This document shows positions 53,927 to 63,758 of a stretch of DNA of 64,000 nucleotides, piece by piece. Source of the stretch: Ancylobacter mangrovi (lineage in GTDB: Bacteria; Pseudomonadota; Alphaproteobacteria; Rhizobiales; Xanthobacteraceae); NCBI RefSeq assembly GCF_024752355.1, contig NZ_JANTHZ010000003.1:1-64000 (forward strand), written 5' to 3'. The position numbers and the translations under genes are program-made. Numbering within the stretch: the stretch's first letter is position 1; each line of letters opens with the position of its first letter. The notes under the pieces are model-generated. The model worked only from the letters and a program-made list of their open reading frames with translations, was not told where the DNA came from and ran no database searches.

Positions 53927-53933
53927 GCCGGTC

Positions 53934-54458
53934 TCAGCTCGCGGGCGGGAGGCGGCCCGGCGCGGCGCCGCCGAACCGGGCGCGGAACCAGTCCGCCAGC
54001 ATCGCCTTCTCGAAGCGCAGCGGATCGAGCGAGCGCACCGCGGACGGGTCCGACAGATAGTCGATGCTGCGGATCGTCTCCTCGCCCCGGGCGAGGGTCC
54101 GGCCGCCGCGCCGCAGCGTGTAGCGCAGCCGCATCGAGGGCCAGGTGTCGGCGCGCATCACCCGCAGCGTGCCGGAGGGCGCGCGCACGGGGTTGATCTT
54201 GCCGGCGAGGTCGATGTCCAGCACCGCGACGTCGAGATCGTCGCCGCTCGCCAGCCGCTTCTCCGCCAGCTTGCCGATGATGCGCTCGAGGCCTTCCAGC
54301 GTGAGCCGCTGGTCGACCGGGCCCCAGCCGAGATTGCCGTCCGTGTAGGTCTGCGGCGCGAGGAAGGTCACGCGCGTCTCGGCGCGGGCCATGGCCATGG
54401 CCGGCAGAAGGCCGGTGGCGGTGAGCGCAAGGACCAATGCTGCGGGACGGGGGGACAT
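53934..54458 (-). CDS. DUF3016 family periplasmic protein
   Basis: 174 residues with a signal peptide (residues 1-26, ALVLALTATGLLPAMAMA-RA). The mature part ETRVTFLAPQTYTDGNLGWGPVDQRLTLEGLERIIGKLAEKRLASGDDLDVAVLDIDLAGK..., with VRAPSGTLRVMRADTWPSMRLRYTLRRGGRTL, is typical of DUF3016. Function unknown; exported. It lies tail to tail with the antiporter (8-bp gap) and 38 bp before the end of pckA, all on the minus strand, so co-transcription with pckA is possible but not required. Confidence 0.8.
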   Translation of the reverse strand: MSPRPAALVLALTATGLLPAMAMARAETRVTFLAPQTYTDGNLGWGPVDQRLTLEGLERIIGKLAEKRLASGDDLDVAVLDIDLAGKINPVRAPSGTLRVMRADTWPSMRLRYTLRRGGRTLARGEETIRSIDYLSDPSAVRSLDPLRFEKAMLADWFRARFGGAAPGRLPPAS

Positions 54459-54495
54459 GCGCGCCTCCGGGCCGTGGGAGGCGCGCAGTCTGGCA

Positions 54496-56118
54496 CTACT
54501 CGGCGGCGATGGCGAGGCGCGGCTGGGCGTGGCGCACCTCGTCGTCGACCGCGGTCTCGAAGCGGGTGAAATTGTCGGTGAACATGCCGACCAGCCGCCG
54601 CGCGGTCATGGCGTAGTCCATGCGGCTCGCCCAGGCGCGGGACGGGTCGAGCAGGCGCGCATCGACGCCCTCGACGGCGGCGGGGATGGCGAAGCCGAAA
54701 TAGGGATCGGTGCGCATCTCGGCTTCCGCCAGGCTGCCGTCGAGCGCGGCTGCGACCAGCCGGAGCGTGGTCTCGACCGGCACCCGCGTGCCCGTGCCCG
54801 CCCGGCCGCCGGTCCAGCCGTTATTGACCAGCCAGCAGGCGATGTCGTGCTCGGCGATGAGATTGCCCAGCATCTGCCCGTGAAGCGAGGGCTGGCGCGG
54901 CGCGAAGGAGGCGGCGAAGCCGGCGTGGAAAAGCGCCTGCGGCTCGCCAGCGCCGTTCGGCCCCTCGGCGACCTGGCCACTGTAGCCGGACAGGAAGTGG
55001 TACATCGCCTGCGCCGGCGTCAGCCGGGCGATCGGCGGCATCACGCCGAACGTGTCGCAGGTCAGCATGAACAGGGCGCGCGGCGTGCCGGCGCGCCCGC
55101 TCGCATCGGCATGGGCGATGAAGGCGAGCGGGCAGGCGGCGCGCGCGTCCTGCGGATGGGCGTGCAGGTCCGGCACGCGGGTGTCGGGGTCGAGCGGGAC
55201 GTTCTCCAGCACCGTGCCGAAGCGCTGCGCGGCGGCGGCGATGGCCGGCTCGCCCGCATCGAAGGCGTGGGTGATCGAGGTGTCGGCGATCCGGCCGTAG
55301 CAGCCGCCTTCGAGGTTGAACACGCCCTCCGGCGACCAGCCGATCGCGCCGTCGCCGATCAGCCGGCGCGCCGGGTCGGCCGTGAGCACGCTCTTGCCGG
55401 TGCCGGAAAGGCCGAGGAACAGGGCGACGTCGCCCGCTTCGCCCACATTGGCCGCGCCCTCGAGGGGGAGCACGCCGCGTTCGGCAAGGAGATAGGCGAC
55501 ATAGTCGACGATCGCCTGACGGATCTCGCCGGCGTCGAGCGTGCCGGCGATCAGCACCAGCCCTGCCGCGAGGTCGCCGGCGACGACCGCGTTCTCGCTG
55601 ACGCCATGGCGCTCGGCCTCGATGCGGAAGCCCGGCGCGCAAAGGAGGGTGAGCTGCGGCGCGAAGGCGAGCAGTTCCTCATGCTCCGGCTGGCGCAGCA
55701 TGTTGCGGGCGAACAGGCTCTGCCAGGCGTGCTCGGTATAGACCCGCACGTCGATGCGGCGGGCCGGGTCGGCGCCGGCGTGAAGGTCCTGCGCGAACAG
55801 GGTCCGGCCGGCGGCGTGGGCGAGGATGTCTTCCTTCAGCGCCTCGAAATGCTCGCGCGACAGGGCCTCGGTGCCGTCCCAGGCGATGCTTTCCTCGCTC
55901 GCCTCGTCGCGCACCACGCAGCGATGCACGGGGCCGCGCCCGGACTGCGGGGCGGGCTCGGCGGCCAGCGCGCCGGTGGCGGTCAGCCGGGCCTCGCCGC
56001 GGGCGACGGCGCGCTCGTAGAGAACGGATTCGGTGAGATTCCAGAAGACCTTGCCGGGGCCGGCAAGGCCGGACGCGGCGGCGTCGTGATCCTGGTTGCG
56101 TATGCCGGTTTGGTGCAA
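54496..56118 (-). CDS. pckA: Phosphoenolpyruvate carboxykinase (ATP)
   Basis: 540 residues from TTG 56118, with GGAGGAG about 9 nt upstream; no ATG fits, and the frame continues to 56445 without homology. Key motifs: FLGLSGTGKSVLTAD (phosphate loop), GDGAIGWSPEGVFNLEGGCYGR (metal and oxaloacetate sites), LTCDTFGVMPPIARLTPAQAMYHFLSGYSGQVA and GRAGTGTRVPVETTLRLV. It catalyses oxaloacetate + ATP to PEP + CO2 + ADP, the first step of gluconeogenesis. Divergence from chvI, with the hugZ-type gene between, fits the known pckA-chvIG neighbourhood in rhizobia, where ChvI influences pckA expression. Confidence 0.96.
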   Translation of the reverse strand: MHQTGIRNQDHDAAASGLAGPGKVFWNLTESVLYERAVARGEARLTATGALAAEPAPQSGRGPVHRCVVRDEASEESIAWDGTEALSREHFEALKEDILAHAAGRTLFAQDLHAGADPARRIDVRVYTEHAWQSLFARNMLRQPEHEELLAFAPQLTLLCAPGFRIEAERHGVSENAVVAGDLAAGLVLIAGTLDAGEIRQAIVDYVAYLLAERGVLPLEGAANVGEAGDVALFLGLSGTGKSVLTADPARRLIGDGAIGWSPEGVFNLEGGCYGRIADTSITHAFDAGEPAIAAAAQRFGTVLENVPLDPDTRVPDLHAHPQDARAACPLAFIAHADASGRAGTPRALFMLTCDTFGVMPPIARLTPAQAMYHFLSGYSGQVAEGPNGAGEPQALFHAGFAASFAPRQPSLHGQMLGNLIAEHDIACWLVNNGWTGGRAGTGTRVPVETTLRLVAAALDGSLAEAEMRTDPYFGFAIPAAVEGVDARLLDPSRAWASRMDYAMTARRLVGMFTDNFTRFETAVDDEVRHAQPRLAIAAE

Positions 56119-56279
56119 GGTCGGCTCCTCCTGACGCGTGACATGCAGGGGCACCGTGCGCGCCCACTCGGGCGTTTTGGCTGAAATTCCGGGTCCACAG
56201 TGTGGCGAAACCACGCCGAAGCGATGATGCGCGCCGATGCCGCGGCGGGCTGTGGATATCGCCGCGGGCCGCTCGCGAA

Positions 56280-57032
56280 CTATTGCGGGGAGTCGATGCT
56301 GGCGCCGCGCGCGGCGTTGGCGAGCTCGACCAGCATCTCGCGCATGCCGCGCGCGCTCGTGACACGGCGGGGGAAGGCGAGGCGGCGCACGTCGAGCCCG
56401 GCCATCAGCTCGCAGCCTTCCGGATCGATGCCGATCATGCGCCATTCACCGGGGCCGGCGCCGAGCAGCTGCATGGCGTAGAGCTGGACGGCGTCGGCAT
56501 GGTCGGCGTTCATGTGCGCCACCGCGCCGGCCTCTGCGGCGAGGAGCTCGTCGGCCTCCGCCAGCTCCGTCAGCAGCTCCGGGCCTTCCACATCGGTGAT
56601 GCGCCCGAAGCCGGCGACGAGATGGGCGGAGTGCGGCATCAGGCGGTAAAAGGCGAAGTCGGCGAAGTCCGCGAACCCCTCGGCGTCGGGATGGCGGGCG
56701 AGGAAGCGGCGGCGGGCGGTGCCGGTGTCGGCGATCCGCTCGATGCGCCCCTTCAGGCTGGCGCGCGCGCCCTGCAGCTCGTCGCCGTGGCGATGCTCGT
56801 CGACCAGCAGGGAGACGCGCGGGTCGCGCCCGAGATTGCGGGTGTGGCGCGCGAGGCCTGAGAGCAGGAACACCGGCGAACCGTCATTGAGGGGGGCGAC
56901 CTGCACCAGCGAGGCATAGGGCGCGCCGTCCTCGTCGAGGGTGGCGAGGGCGCCGGTGCGCGCCTCTCGCAGCAGCCGCCGGACCGCGGCGGCCGGCTGG
57001 AATCCGTCCTCGGGGCGCGGCGCGGCAGGCAT
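56280..57032 (-). CDS. HugZ family pyridoxamine-oxidase-fold protein (heme utilization type)
   Basis: 250 residues from ATG 57032 (GAGGAG upstream). The N-terminal split-barrel flavin-binding region [48 protein letters not shown] matches the HugZ/PNPOx-like family, and the C-terminal DUF2470 ([23 protein letters not shown]) completes HugZ. HugZ enzymes break down heme or bind FMN/heme. The His of the DUF2470 region is present in MNADHADA. Sits between pckA and chvI. Confidence 0.82.
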   Translation of the reverse strand: MPAAPRPEDGFQPAAAVRRLLREARTGALATLDEDGAPYASLVQVAPLNDGSPVFLLSGLARHTRNLGRDPRVSLLVDEHRHGDELQGARASLKGRIERIADTGTARRRFLARHPDAEGFADFADFAFYRLMPHSAHLVAGFGRITDVEGPELLTELAEADELLAAEAGAVAHMNADHADAVQLYAMQLLGAGPGEWRMIGIDPEGCELMAGLDVRRLAFPRRVTSARGMREMLVELANAARGASIDSPQ

Positions 57033-57224
57033 GGCGGTCTCCTCAGGCTCGACAGGGCAGTCGTGCGCCAGCGCGGGCGCTTGCGTCAAGCACCGCCGCC
57101 GGATTGGCTATGTGCCTCGAAACGCGCTAATTTCGGTGGAATCAGTTTGCGTGTCACATTCTGGCCACGCCGGCACGGTTCACCCGCCCCTGCGTCTATC
57201 GGTGCCGAACAGGAAAGTGTGCAG

Positions 57225-57923
57225 ATGCCGACCATCGCTCTCGTCGACGACGATCGCAACATTCTGACCTCCGTCTCGATCGCCCTCGAATCCGAGGGCT
57301 ATCGCATCCAGACTTATACCGACGGCGCCACGGCCCTCGACGGCTTCAAGACCAACCCGCCCGATCTTGCCATCTTCGACATCAAGATGCCGCGCATGGA
57401 CGGGATGGAGCTTCTGCGCCGGCTGCGACAGAAGAGCGACATGCCGGTGATCTTCCTCACCTCCAAGGACGACGAGATCGACGAGCTGTTCGGCCTGAAG
57501 ATGGGGGCGGACGACTTCATCAAGAAGCCGTTTTCGCAGCGTCTGCTGGTGGAACGCGTGAAGGCCGTGCTGCGCCGCGTCGCTCCCAAGGACGGCACCC
57601 TGCCGCGCGAGAGCGACAGCGCCAAGGTGCTGGAGCGCGGGCAGCTTCGCATGGACCCGGAGCGGCACACCTGCACCTGGCGGAACGAGAACGTGACGCT
57701 GACCGTCACCGAGTTCCTCATCCTGCAGGCGCTCGCCACCCGGCCCGGCGTGGTGAAGAGCCGCAACGCCCTGATGGACGCCGCTTATGACGACCAGGTC
57801 TATGTCGACGACCGCACCATCGACAGCCACATCAAGCGGCTTCGCAAGAAGTTCAAGGTCGTGGACGATAATTTCGAGATGATCGAGACGCTCTACGGCG
57901 TCGGCTACCGCTTCAAGGAGTAG
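57225..57923 (+). CDS. chvI: Response regulator ChvI (OmpR type)
   Basis: 232 residues from ATG 57225. Receiver [23 protein letters not shown], phospho-acceptor D52 ([13 protein letters not shown]), [19 protein letters not shown]. Winged-helix output domain: [55 protein letters not shown]...[13 protein letters not shown]. ChvI is controlled by ChvG and in rhizobia governs acid response, exopolysaccharide and symbiosis. The kinase gene starts 7 bp after the stop. Identity is strong because of sequence and of the pckA-chvI-chvG-hprK order. Confidence 0.95.
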   Translation: MPTIALVDDDRNILTSVSIALESEGYRIQTYTDGATALDGFKTNPPDLAIFDIKMPRMDGMELLRRLRQKSDMPVIFLTSKDDEIDELFGLKMGADDFIKKPFSQRLLVERVKAVLRRVAPKDGTLPRESDSAKVLERGQLRMDPERHTCTWRNENVTLTVTEFLILQALATRPGVVKSRNALMDAAYDDQVYVDDRTIDSHIKRLRKKFKVVDDNFEMIETLYGVGYRFKE

Positions 57924-57930
57924 CGGCTAA

Positions 57931-59814
57931 TTGCTCGATCCCGATTCCGCCCGGACCGCGGCCGAGGAGGAAGAGGCGCCGTATGAGGACGCCGAGGCTC
58001 CGCCCGCGGATGCCCCCCGGAAAGGGCGTATCGCCAGGCTGCTGGGTGCGATCCGGCGGCTGCCGAACGCCGTTGCGCTCAAGAGCTTCTCCAGCCTCAC
58101 CCGCCGCATCGTATTGCTCAACCTCGCCGGCATGTGCGTGCTGGTGTCGGGCATCCTCTATCTGTCCGAGTTCCGCGCCGGGCTGATCGACGCCCGGGTG
58201 CAGAGCCTTCTGGTGCAGGGCGAGATCATCGCCGGCGCCATCGCCGCCTCGGCCCAGGTCGAGACCAACGCCATCACCATCGATCCCGAGCGCCTGCTGG
58301 AGCTGCAGGCGGGAGAAAGCTACGGGCCGGGCGAGGAGGGCTTCGCGCCGCTCGAATTCCCGATCAATCCCGAGCGCGTCGCCCCGGTGCTGAAGCGGCT
58401 GGTCGAGCCGACCGGCACCCGCGCGCGGATCTACGACCGCGACGGCGTGCTGCTGCTCGATTCGCGCTCGCTCTATTCGCGCGGCGAGATCCTGCGCTTC
58501 GACATGCCCCCGCCCACCACCCGCAAGCCGAACTGGTTCGAGCGGGCGTGGAACAAGCTGAAGACCTGGTTCGAGCGCGGCGACCTTCCGCTCTACAAGG
58601 ACCTCGGTCCCAATAACGGCAAGGGCTACACGGAGGTGGTGGAAGCGCTGCAGGGCCAGAAGTCGAGCGCGGTGCAGGTCAATGACCGCGGCCAGGTGAT
58701 CGTCTCGGTGGCGGTGCCGGTGCAGCGCTTCCGCGCCATTCTCGGCGTGCTGCTGCTTTCCACCCAGGGCGGGGAGATCGATGCCGCGGTGGCGGCGGAG
58801 CGGCTCGCCATCGTGCGCGTGTTCCTGGTCGCGATCGCGGTGATGAGCGTGCTCTCCTTCCTGCTCGCGGGCACCATCGCGGGGCCGGTGCGCCGGCTCG
58901 CCGACGCCGCTGAGCGGGTGCGCCGGCGGACGCGGCAGAGGGTCGAGATCCCCGACTTCACCCGCCGCTCCGACGAGATCGGGCATCTGTCCGGCGCGCT
59001 GCGCGACATGACCGACGCGCTCTATTCGCGCATCGAGGCGATCGAGAGCTTCGCCGCCGACGTGTCGCACGAGCTGAAGAACCCGCTCACCTCGCTGCGC
59101 TCGGCGGTGGAGACGCTGCCGCTCGCCAAGACCGACAATTCGCGCGGGCGGCTGATGGAGGTGATCCAGCACGATGTGCGCCGGCTCGACCGCCTCATCA
59201 CCGACATCTCCGACGCCAGCCGGCTCGATGCCGAACTGCAGCGCCAGGAGGCGGAGCCGGTCGACCTGACGCGGCTGCTCAACACCGTGACGGGCGTGCA
59301 CAACGACGTGGTGCGCGGCGACGAGGTGCGGGTGAAGCTCGCCTTCGAGCACGCGGCCGGCGCCGGCGGCGAGTTCATCGTCCCCGGCCACGATTCCCGG
59401 CTCGGCCAGGTGATCAACAACCTGATCGACAATGCCCGCTCCTTCTCGCCCAAGGGCGGGGAGGTCCGCGTCACCTGCCGGCGGCTGAAGGACGCGGTGG
59501 AGATCATGGTCGACGACGACGGCCCCGGCATTCCCCCGCATGCGCTGACGCGCATCTTCGAGCGCTTCTACACCGACAGGCCGGAGGAGCAGGGCTTCGG
59601 CCAGAATTCCGGGCTCGGCCTGTCGATCTCGCGGCAGATCATCGAGGCCCATGGCGGGCGCATCTGGGCGGAGAACCGCCCGGCCGAGACCAAGGCCCGG
59701 CGCGGCGGGCGCAAGAAGGCCCGCGACGCCGAGGCAGTCGCGCGCACCGACACCGAGGCCGACGGCCCGCGCTCGGCCGGCGCGCGCTTCGTCATCCACC
59801 TTCCGGCCGCGTGA
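57931..59814 (+). CDS. chvG: Sensor histidine kinase ChvG
   Basis: 627 residues from TTG 57931. TM1 near 55-72 (RIVLLNLAGMCVLVSGILYLSEF), a periplasmic sensor of about 230 residues, TM2 near 290-310 (VFLVAIAVMSVLSFLLAGTI), HAMP, DHp with H380 (FAADVSHELKNPLTSLRSAVETL), HATPase (INNLIDNARSFSPKGGEVRV, DDDGPGIP, NSGLGLSISRQIIEAHGGRIWAENR). Between the ATPase and the end it has a Lys/Arg-rich insert (KARRGGRKKARDAEAVAR). ChvG senses periplasmic acidity or ExoR-type inhibition in relatives. No exoR gene in the window. Confidence 0.95.
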   Translation: MLDPDSARTAAEEEEAPYEDAEAPPADAPRKGRIARLLGAIRRLPNAVALKSFSSLTRRIVLLNLAGMCVLVSGILYLSEFRAGLIDARVQSLLVQGEIIAGAIAASAQVETNAITIDPERLLELQAGESYGPGEEGFAPLEFPINPERVAPVLKRLVEPTGTRARIYDRDGVLLLDSRSLYSRGEILRFDMPPPTTRKPNWFERAWNKLKTWFERGDLPLYKDLGPNNGKGYTEVVEALQGQKSSAVQVNDRGQVIVSVAVPVQRFRAILGVLLLSTQGGEIDAAVAAERLAIVRVFLVAIAVMSVLSFLLAGTIAGPVRRLADAAERVRRRTRQRVEIPDFTRRSDEIGHLSGALRDMTDALYSRIEAIESFAADVSHELKNPLTSLRSAVETLPLAKTDNSRGRLMEVIQHDVRRLDRLITDISDASRLDAELQRQEAEPVDLTRLLNTVTGVHNDVVRGDEVRVKLAFEHAAGAGGEFIVPGHDSRLGQVINNLIDNARSFSPKGGEVRVTCRRLKDAVEIMVDDDGPGIPPHALTRIFERFYTDRPEEQGFGQNSGLGLSISRQIIEAHGGRIWAENRPAETKARRGGRKKARDAEAVARTDTEADGPRSAGARFVIHLPAA

Positions 59815-60278
59815 GCGTGATGGAAAAGGATTGCCCGCCGCCGAGCGTCCATGCCTCCTGCGTGCGCGTTGGCGAGGTCGGGGTGCTGATCCGCGGCGAA
59901 TCCGGCTCGGGCAAGTCGCATCTCGCCTTCGCGCTGATCCTCGCCGGCGGCACGGGCCCGATCCCGCCGGTGCAGCTGGTCGCGGACGACCGGGTGCGGC
60001 TCGCCGCCGGGGAGGCAGGACTTTTCGCCGCGCCGCCGGACGAGCTCGCCGGGCTGATCGAGGTGCGCGGCGCGGGGCTGCGGCGGCTCGCCCATGTGCC
60101 GCGGGCGCGGATCGGGCTGGTGGTCGATCTCGGCGCGACGGACGCCGCCCGCCTGCCGGCCGAGGCGGCGCTGCGTACCCGGATCGAGGGCGTCGACATC
60201 GACCGCCTGCCGGTGCTGGCGGGGGGCGACGCGGTGCAGCAGGTGCTCGCCGCGCTGCTCACGGCACGCGGATACTGA
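59811..60278 (+). CDS. hprK: HPr kinase/phosphorylase, short alphaproteobacterial form
   Basis: 155 residues from GTG 59811, overlapping the chvG stop (GTGA). Starts at GTG 59817 and ATG 59820 are alternatives. Walker A GESGSGKS at 29-36, then LVADDRVRLAAG and the HPr-kinase signature region EVRGAGLRRL. Lacks the N-terminal domain of Gram-positive HprK, as is usual in alphaproteobacteria. It phosphorylates a serine of HPr (Ser53 in the gene below) and can remove it, tuning the regulatory PTS together with the ChvGI system. Separated from the EIIA gene by 181 bp. Confidence 0.92.
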   Translation: MSVMEKDCPPPSVHASCVRVGEVGVLIRGESGSGKSHLAFALILAGGTGPIPPVQLVADDRVRLAAGEAGLFAAPPDELAGLIEVRGAGLRRLAHVPRARIGLVVDLGATDAARLPAEAALRTRIEGVDIDRLPVLAGGDAVQQVLAALLTARGY

Positions 60279-60459
60279 CCCAGCGTCAGTTCGTCGCCAG
60301 GATGTGCACCGGGAAATTTACAACGGTTCTTGAGCGGTACTTGCCATTCGTGTGCGGTGCAACGATGATGTGCGCCCCGCGAAGGGGACGGCGGGATTTC
60401 AATACCTTGCCGCCCCACAAGCAGACAGCACTCGTGCCGAAACAGGCGCGGCGGACAGG

Positions 60460-60861
60460 ATGATAGGTCTCGTACTCGTAACGCACGGCCGCCTTGCCAG
60501 CGAATTCCGCGCTGCGCTCGAACACGTCATGGGACCTCAGCCTCAGCTTGAGACGATCACCATCGGTCCCGACGACGACATCGAGCAGCGCCGCAAGGAC
60601 ATCGTGGAGGCGGTTGGCACCGTCAACAGCGGCGCTGGCGTGGTGATCCTCACCGACATGTTCGGCGGCACGCCCTCCAATCTCGCCATTTCGGTGATGA
60701 CCTCGCCCGACATCGAGGTGGTCGCCGGCATCAACCTGCCGATGCTGGTCAAGCTCGCCACCGTGCGCGGCGAGATCCCGATGGGCGAGGCCGTCGCCCA
60801 GGCGCAGGAGGCCGGGCGCAAATACATCAACATCGCCAGCCGCGTCCTGGCCGGAAAATGA
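60460..60861 (+). CDS. PTS EIIA component (mannose-family type)
   Basis: 133 residues from ATG 60460. MIGLVLVTHG carries the phospho-accepting H9; LTDMFGGTPSNLA and SRVLAGK are typical of the EIIA-Man (ManX-like) fold. With HPr and no EIIB/EIIC genes it forms part of an incomplete, purely regulatory PTS (PTS-Ntr type). Its stop overlaps the start of the HPr gene (ATGA). The 181-bp gap upstream may contain its own promoter. Confidence 0.92.
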   Translation: MIGLVLVTHGRLASEFRAALEHVMGPQPQLETITIGPDDDIEQRRKDIVEAVGTVNSGAGVVILTDMFGGTPSNLAISVMTSPDIEVVAGINLPMLVKLATVRGEIPMGEAVAQAQEAGRKYINIASRVLAGK

Positions 60862-61148
60862 CCGTGGCCGCGACCGTGTTGCATAGCCGCGAACTGCCCA
60901 TCGTCAACAAGCGCGGCCTGCATGCGCGCGCTTCCGCCAAGTTCGTCCAGACGGTCGAGCGCTTCGAGGCGGATGTGCGGGTGACGCGCTGCGGCGAAAC
61001 GGTGAGCGGGGCCTCCATCATGGGGCTGATGATGCTCGCCGCCGCGCCCGGGACCACGATCCTGGTCGAGACCGAGGGGCCGGACGCCGAGGCCGCGCTC
61101 GAGGCGCTGGCCGAGCTGGTCGCCGGCCGCTTCGGCGAAGAGGAATAG
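60858..61148 (+). CDS. Phosphocarrier protein HPr
   Basis: 96 residues. IVNKRGLHARASAKFVQTVERF carries the PEP-dependent phospho site H22, and the segment VSGASIMGLMMLAAAPG contains S53, the HprK target. It relays phosphate from EI (not in this window) to EIIA, without sugar transport. Overlap with EIIA ensures balanced synthesis. The regulatory role may link carbon/nitrogen state to the ChvGI regulon. Confidence 0.95.
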   Translation: MTVAATVLHSRELPIVNKRGLHARASAKFVQTVERFEADVRVTRCGETVSGASIMGLMMLAAAPGTTILVETEGPDAEAALEALAELVAGRFGEEE

Positions 61149-61192
61149 GGCCGCCGGGCGGGCCTGCGCCGGCGCGGTTTCCTCCGGCCGTC

Positions 61193-61212
61193 ACATAAAG
61201 ACATCTTTATAT
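61193..61212. promoter_or_regulatory. Candidate operator for a SAM/SAH-responsive regulator upstream of ahcY
   Basis: ACATAAAGACATCTTTATAT, with perfect arms ATAAAGA/TCTTTAT around CA (61195-61210). The same ATAAAGATATCTTTAT-type palindrome precedes methionine-cycle genes (ahcY, metF, metH, metK) in many alphaproteobacteria and is attributed to an ArsR-type regulator. It lies 89 bp before the ahcY ATG. Confidence 0.6.
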
Positions 61213-61300
61213 CGTTATTGTATTCGGCGGGCGAGGCTGATATCACGCGGCCGAAGCCACCCGCAAAGCCACCCGTGTCAGGCAGAAGGATTGCTGCATC

Positions 61301-62707
<1,407 letters not shown>

Positions 62708-62749
62708 GGCGGGTGCCGGCGGCGCCGGCGCGGATCTGTGAGACAGGTG

Positions 62750-62783
62750 CGAAGGCCGGGCCCGTCCCGGCCTTCGTCGTTTT
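62750..62783 (+). terminator. Rho-independent terminator of ahcY
   Basis: An 11-bp perfect stem CGAAGGCCGGG / CCCGGCCTTCG (62750-62760 and 62766-62776) with loop CCCGT, followed by TCGTTTT. It lies 43 bp past the ahcY stop. Confidence 0.85.
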
Positions 62784-62821
62784 CGCGCGGGCTTTGAGGT
62801 GGAAGCGCCGGCCGGCCCGCC

Positions 62822-63310
62822 TCACAGTTCCTTCTGCATCAGCACCAGGTCGAGCCGCTGGCCGAACTTGGTGCCGATGCCGGGCATGTAGCCGGTCTCG
62901 ACGAAGCCGAGCTTGCGGTGCAGCGCGACCGAGGCGGCGTTGCCCCCGGTGATGCCGCCGATCATCACCTTCTTGCCGAGCGCGCGCGCCGGCTCGAACA
63001 GCGCCTCGACGAGGTGGCGGCCGAGGCCGCGTCCGCGCGCACCTTCCGCGACATAGACCGAATGCTCGACGCAGATGCGGAACCCGTCGAAGGGGCGGAA
63101 ATCGCCGAAGCTCGCATAGCCGAGCACCTCCTCGCCCTCGGCGGCGACCAGCACCGGGTAGCGCTTGGCGTGGCGGTCGGCGAGCCAGAGCGCGCGGTTG
63201 GGCAGGTCGGTGGGGGTGTCGTTCCAGATCGCGGTCGAGGTCAGCACGGCATCGTTGTAGATGGCGAGAATGGCCGGCAGGTCCGGCAACGCCGCAGGGC
63301 GTATGATCAT
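62822..63310 (-). CDS. GNAT acetyltransferase, phosphinothricin-acetyltransferase-like
   Basis: 162 residues from ATG 63310; the frame extends to 63529 but homology begins at MIIRPAALPDLPAILAIYNDAVL. GNAT acetyl-CoA loop: AEGARGRGLGRHLVEAL; C-terminal VALHRKLGFVETGYMPGIGTKFGQRLDLVLMQKEL is like the pat/bar branch, which acetylates phosphinothricin, methionine sulfoximine or free amino acids. Chromosomal homologues often detoxify such amino acid analogues. It is convergent with ahcY beyond the terminator. Confidence 0.85.
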   Translation of the reverse strand: MIIRPAALPDLPAILAIYNDAVLTSTAIWNDTPTDLPNRALWLADRHAKRYPVLVAAEGEEVLGYASFGDFRPFDGFRICVEHSVYVAEGARGRGLGRHLVEALFEPARALGKKVMIGGITGGNAASVALHRKLGFVETGYMPGIGTKFGQRLDLVLMQKEL

Positions 63311-63428
63311 CCGATCGGTCTCCGCAGGGCGAGCGCGCCCGATTTTCGCCGCCCGATGCTGGCAGGACGGCGAGGCGCTACCATATTCCAAGAAAGTGGG
63401 CGACCACTCCGGAGGAAAGACACCAAGG

Positions 63429-63752
63429 ATGAACTCTACCGATCCGTTCGACCGCATGCGATTCACCGTCCGCCGCGTGAGCTGGTGGCAGGTGGCGCTG
63501 GTGGTCGCCGTGGCCGTGGCCGTCGGCATTGCGCTGGCGCTGGTCGCGGCGAGCGTGTTCCTCGTGGTGTTCCCGATCCTCGCCCTGGCCGGCCTCGCCT
63601 ACCGCCTGTTCGGCGGCCGCAAGTCGCGCGGCCGGGCGAGCGGCTCCACGGTCATCGACGCCGAATACCGCGTGCTCTCGCCCGAGGAGGCCGCGCGCGA
63701 GGAGGGCTCGCCGTGGAACTCCAACTGGGGTCCGGACCGTCGCCTGCGCTGA
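63429..63752 (+). CDS. Small membrane protein of unknown function
   Basis: 107 residues from ATG 63429 (GGAGGAAAGACACCAAGG just upstream). Residues about 20-60 are one long or two short transmembrane spans (WWQVALVVAVAVAVGIALALVAASVFLVVFPILALAGLAYRLF). The C-terminal 45 residues are polar (TVIDAEYRVLSPEEAAREEGSPWNSNWGPDRRLR) and probably cytoplasmic. No domain recognised. It is divergent from the acetyltransferase and convergent with the ferredoxin reductase. Confidence 0.7.
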   Translation: MNSTDPFDRMRFTVRRVSWWQVALVVAVAVAVGIALALVAASVFLVVFPILALAGLAYRLFGGRKSRGRASGSTVIDAEYRVLSPEEAAREEGSPWNSNWGPDRRLR

Positions 63753-63758
63753 CGGCGA

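Noticed and set aside
54391-56184. 597-residue plus-strand open frame opposite pckA
   Set aside because: Antisense shadow of pckA. Composition typical of reversed high-GC genes.
57913-59799. 628-residue minus-strand open frame opposite chvG
   Set aside because: Antisense shadow of chvG. No domain and a biased composition.
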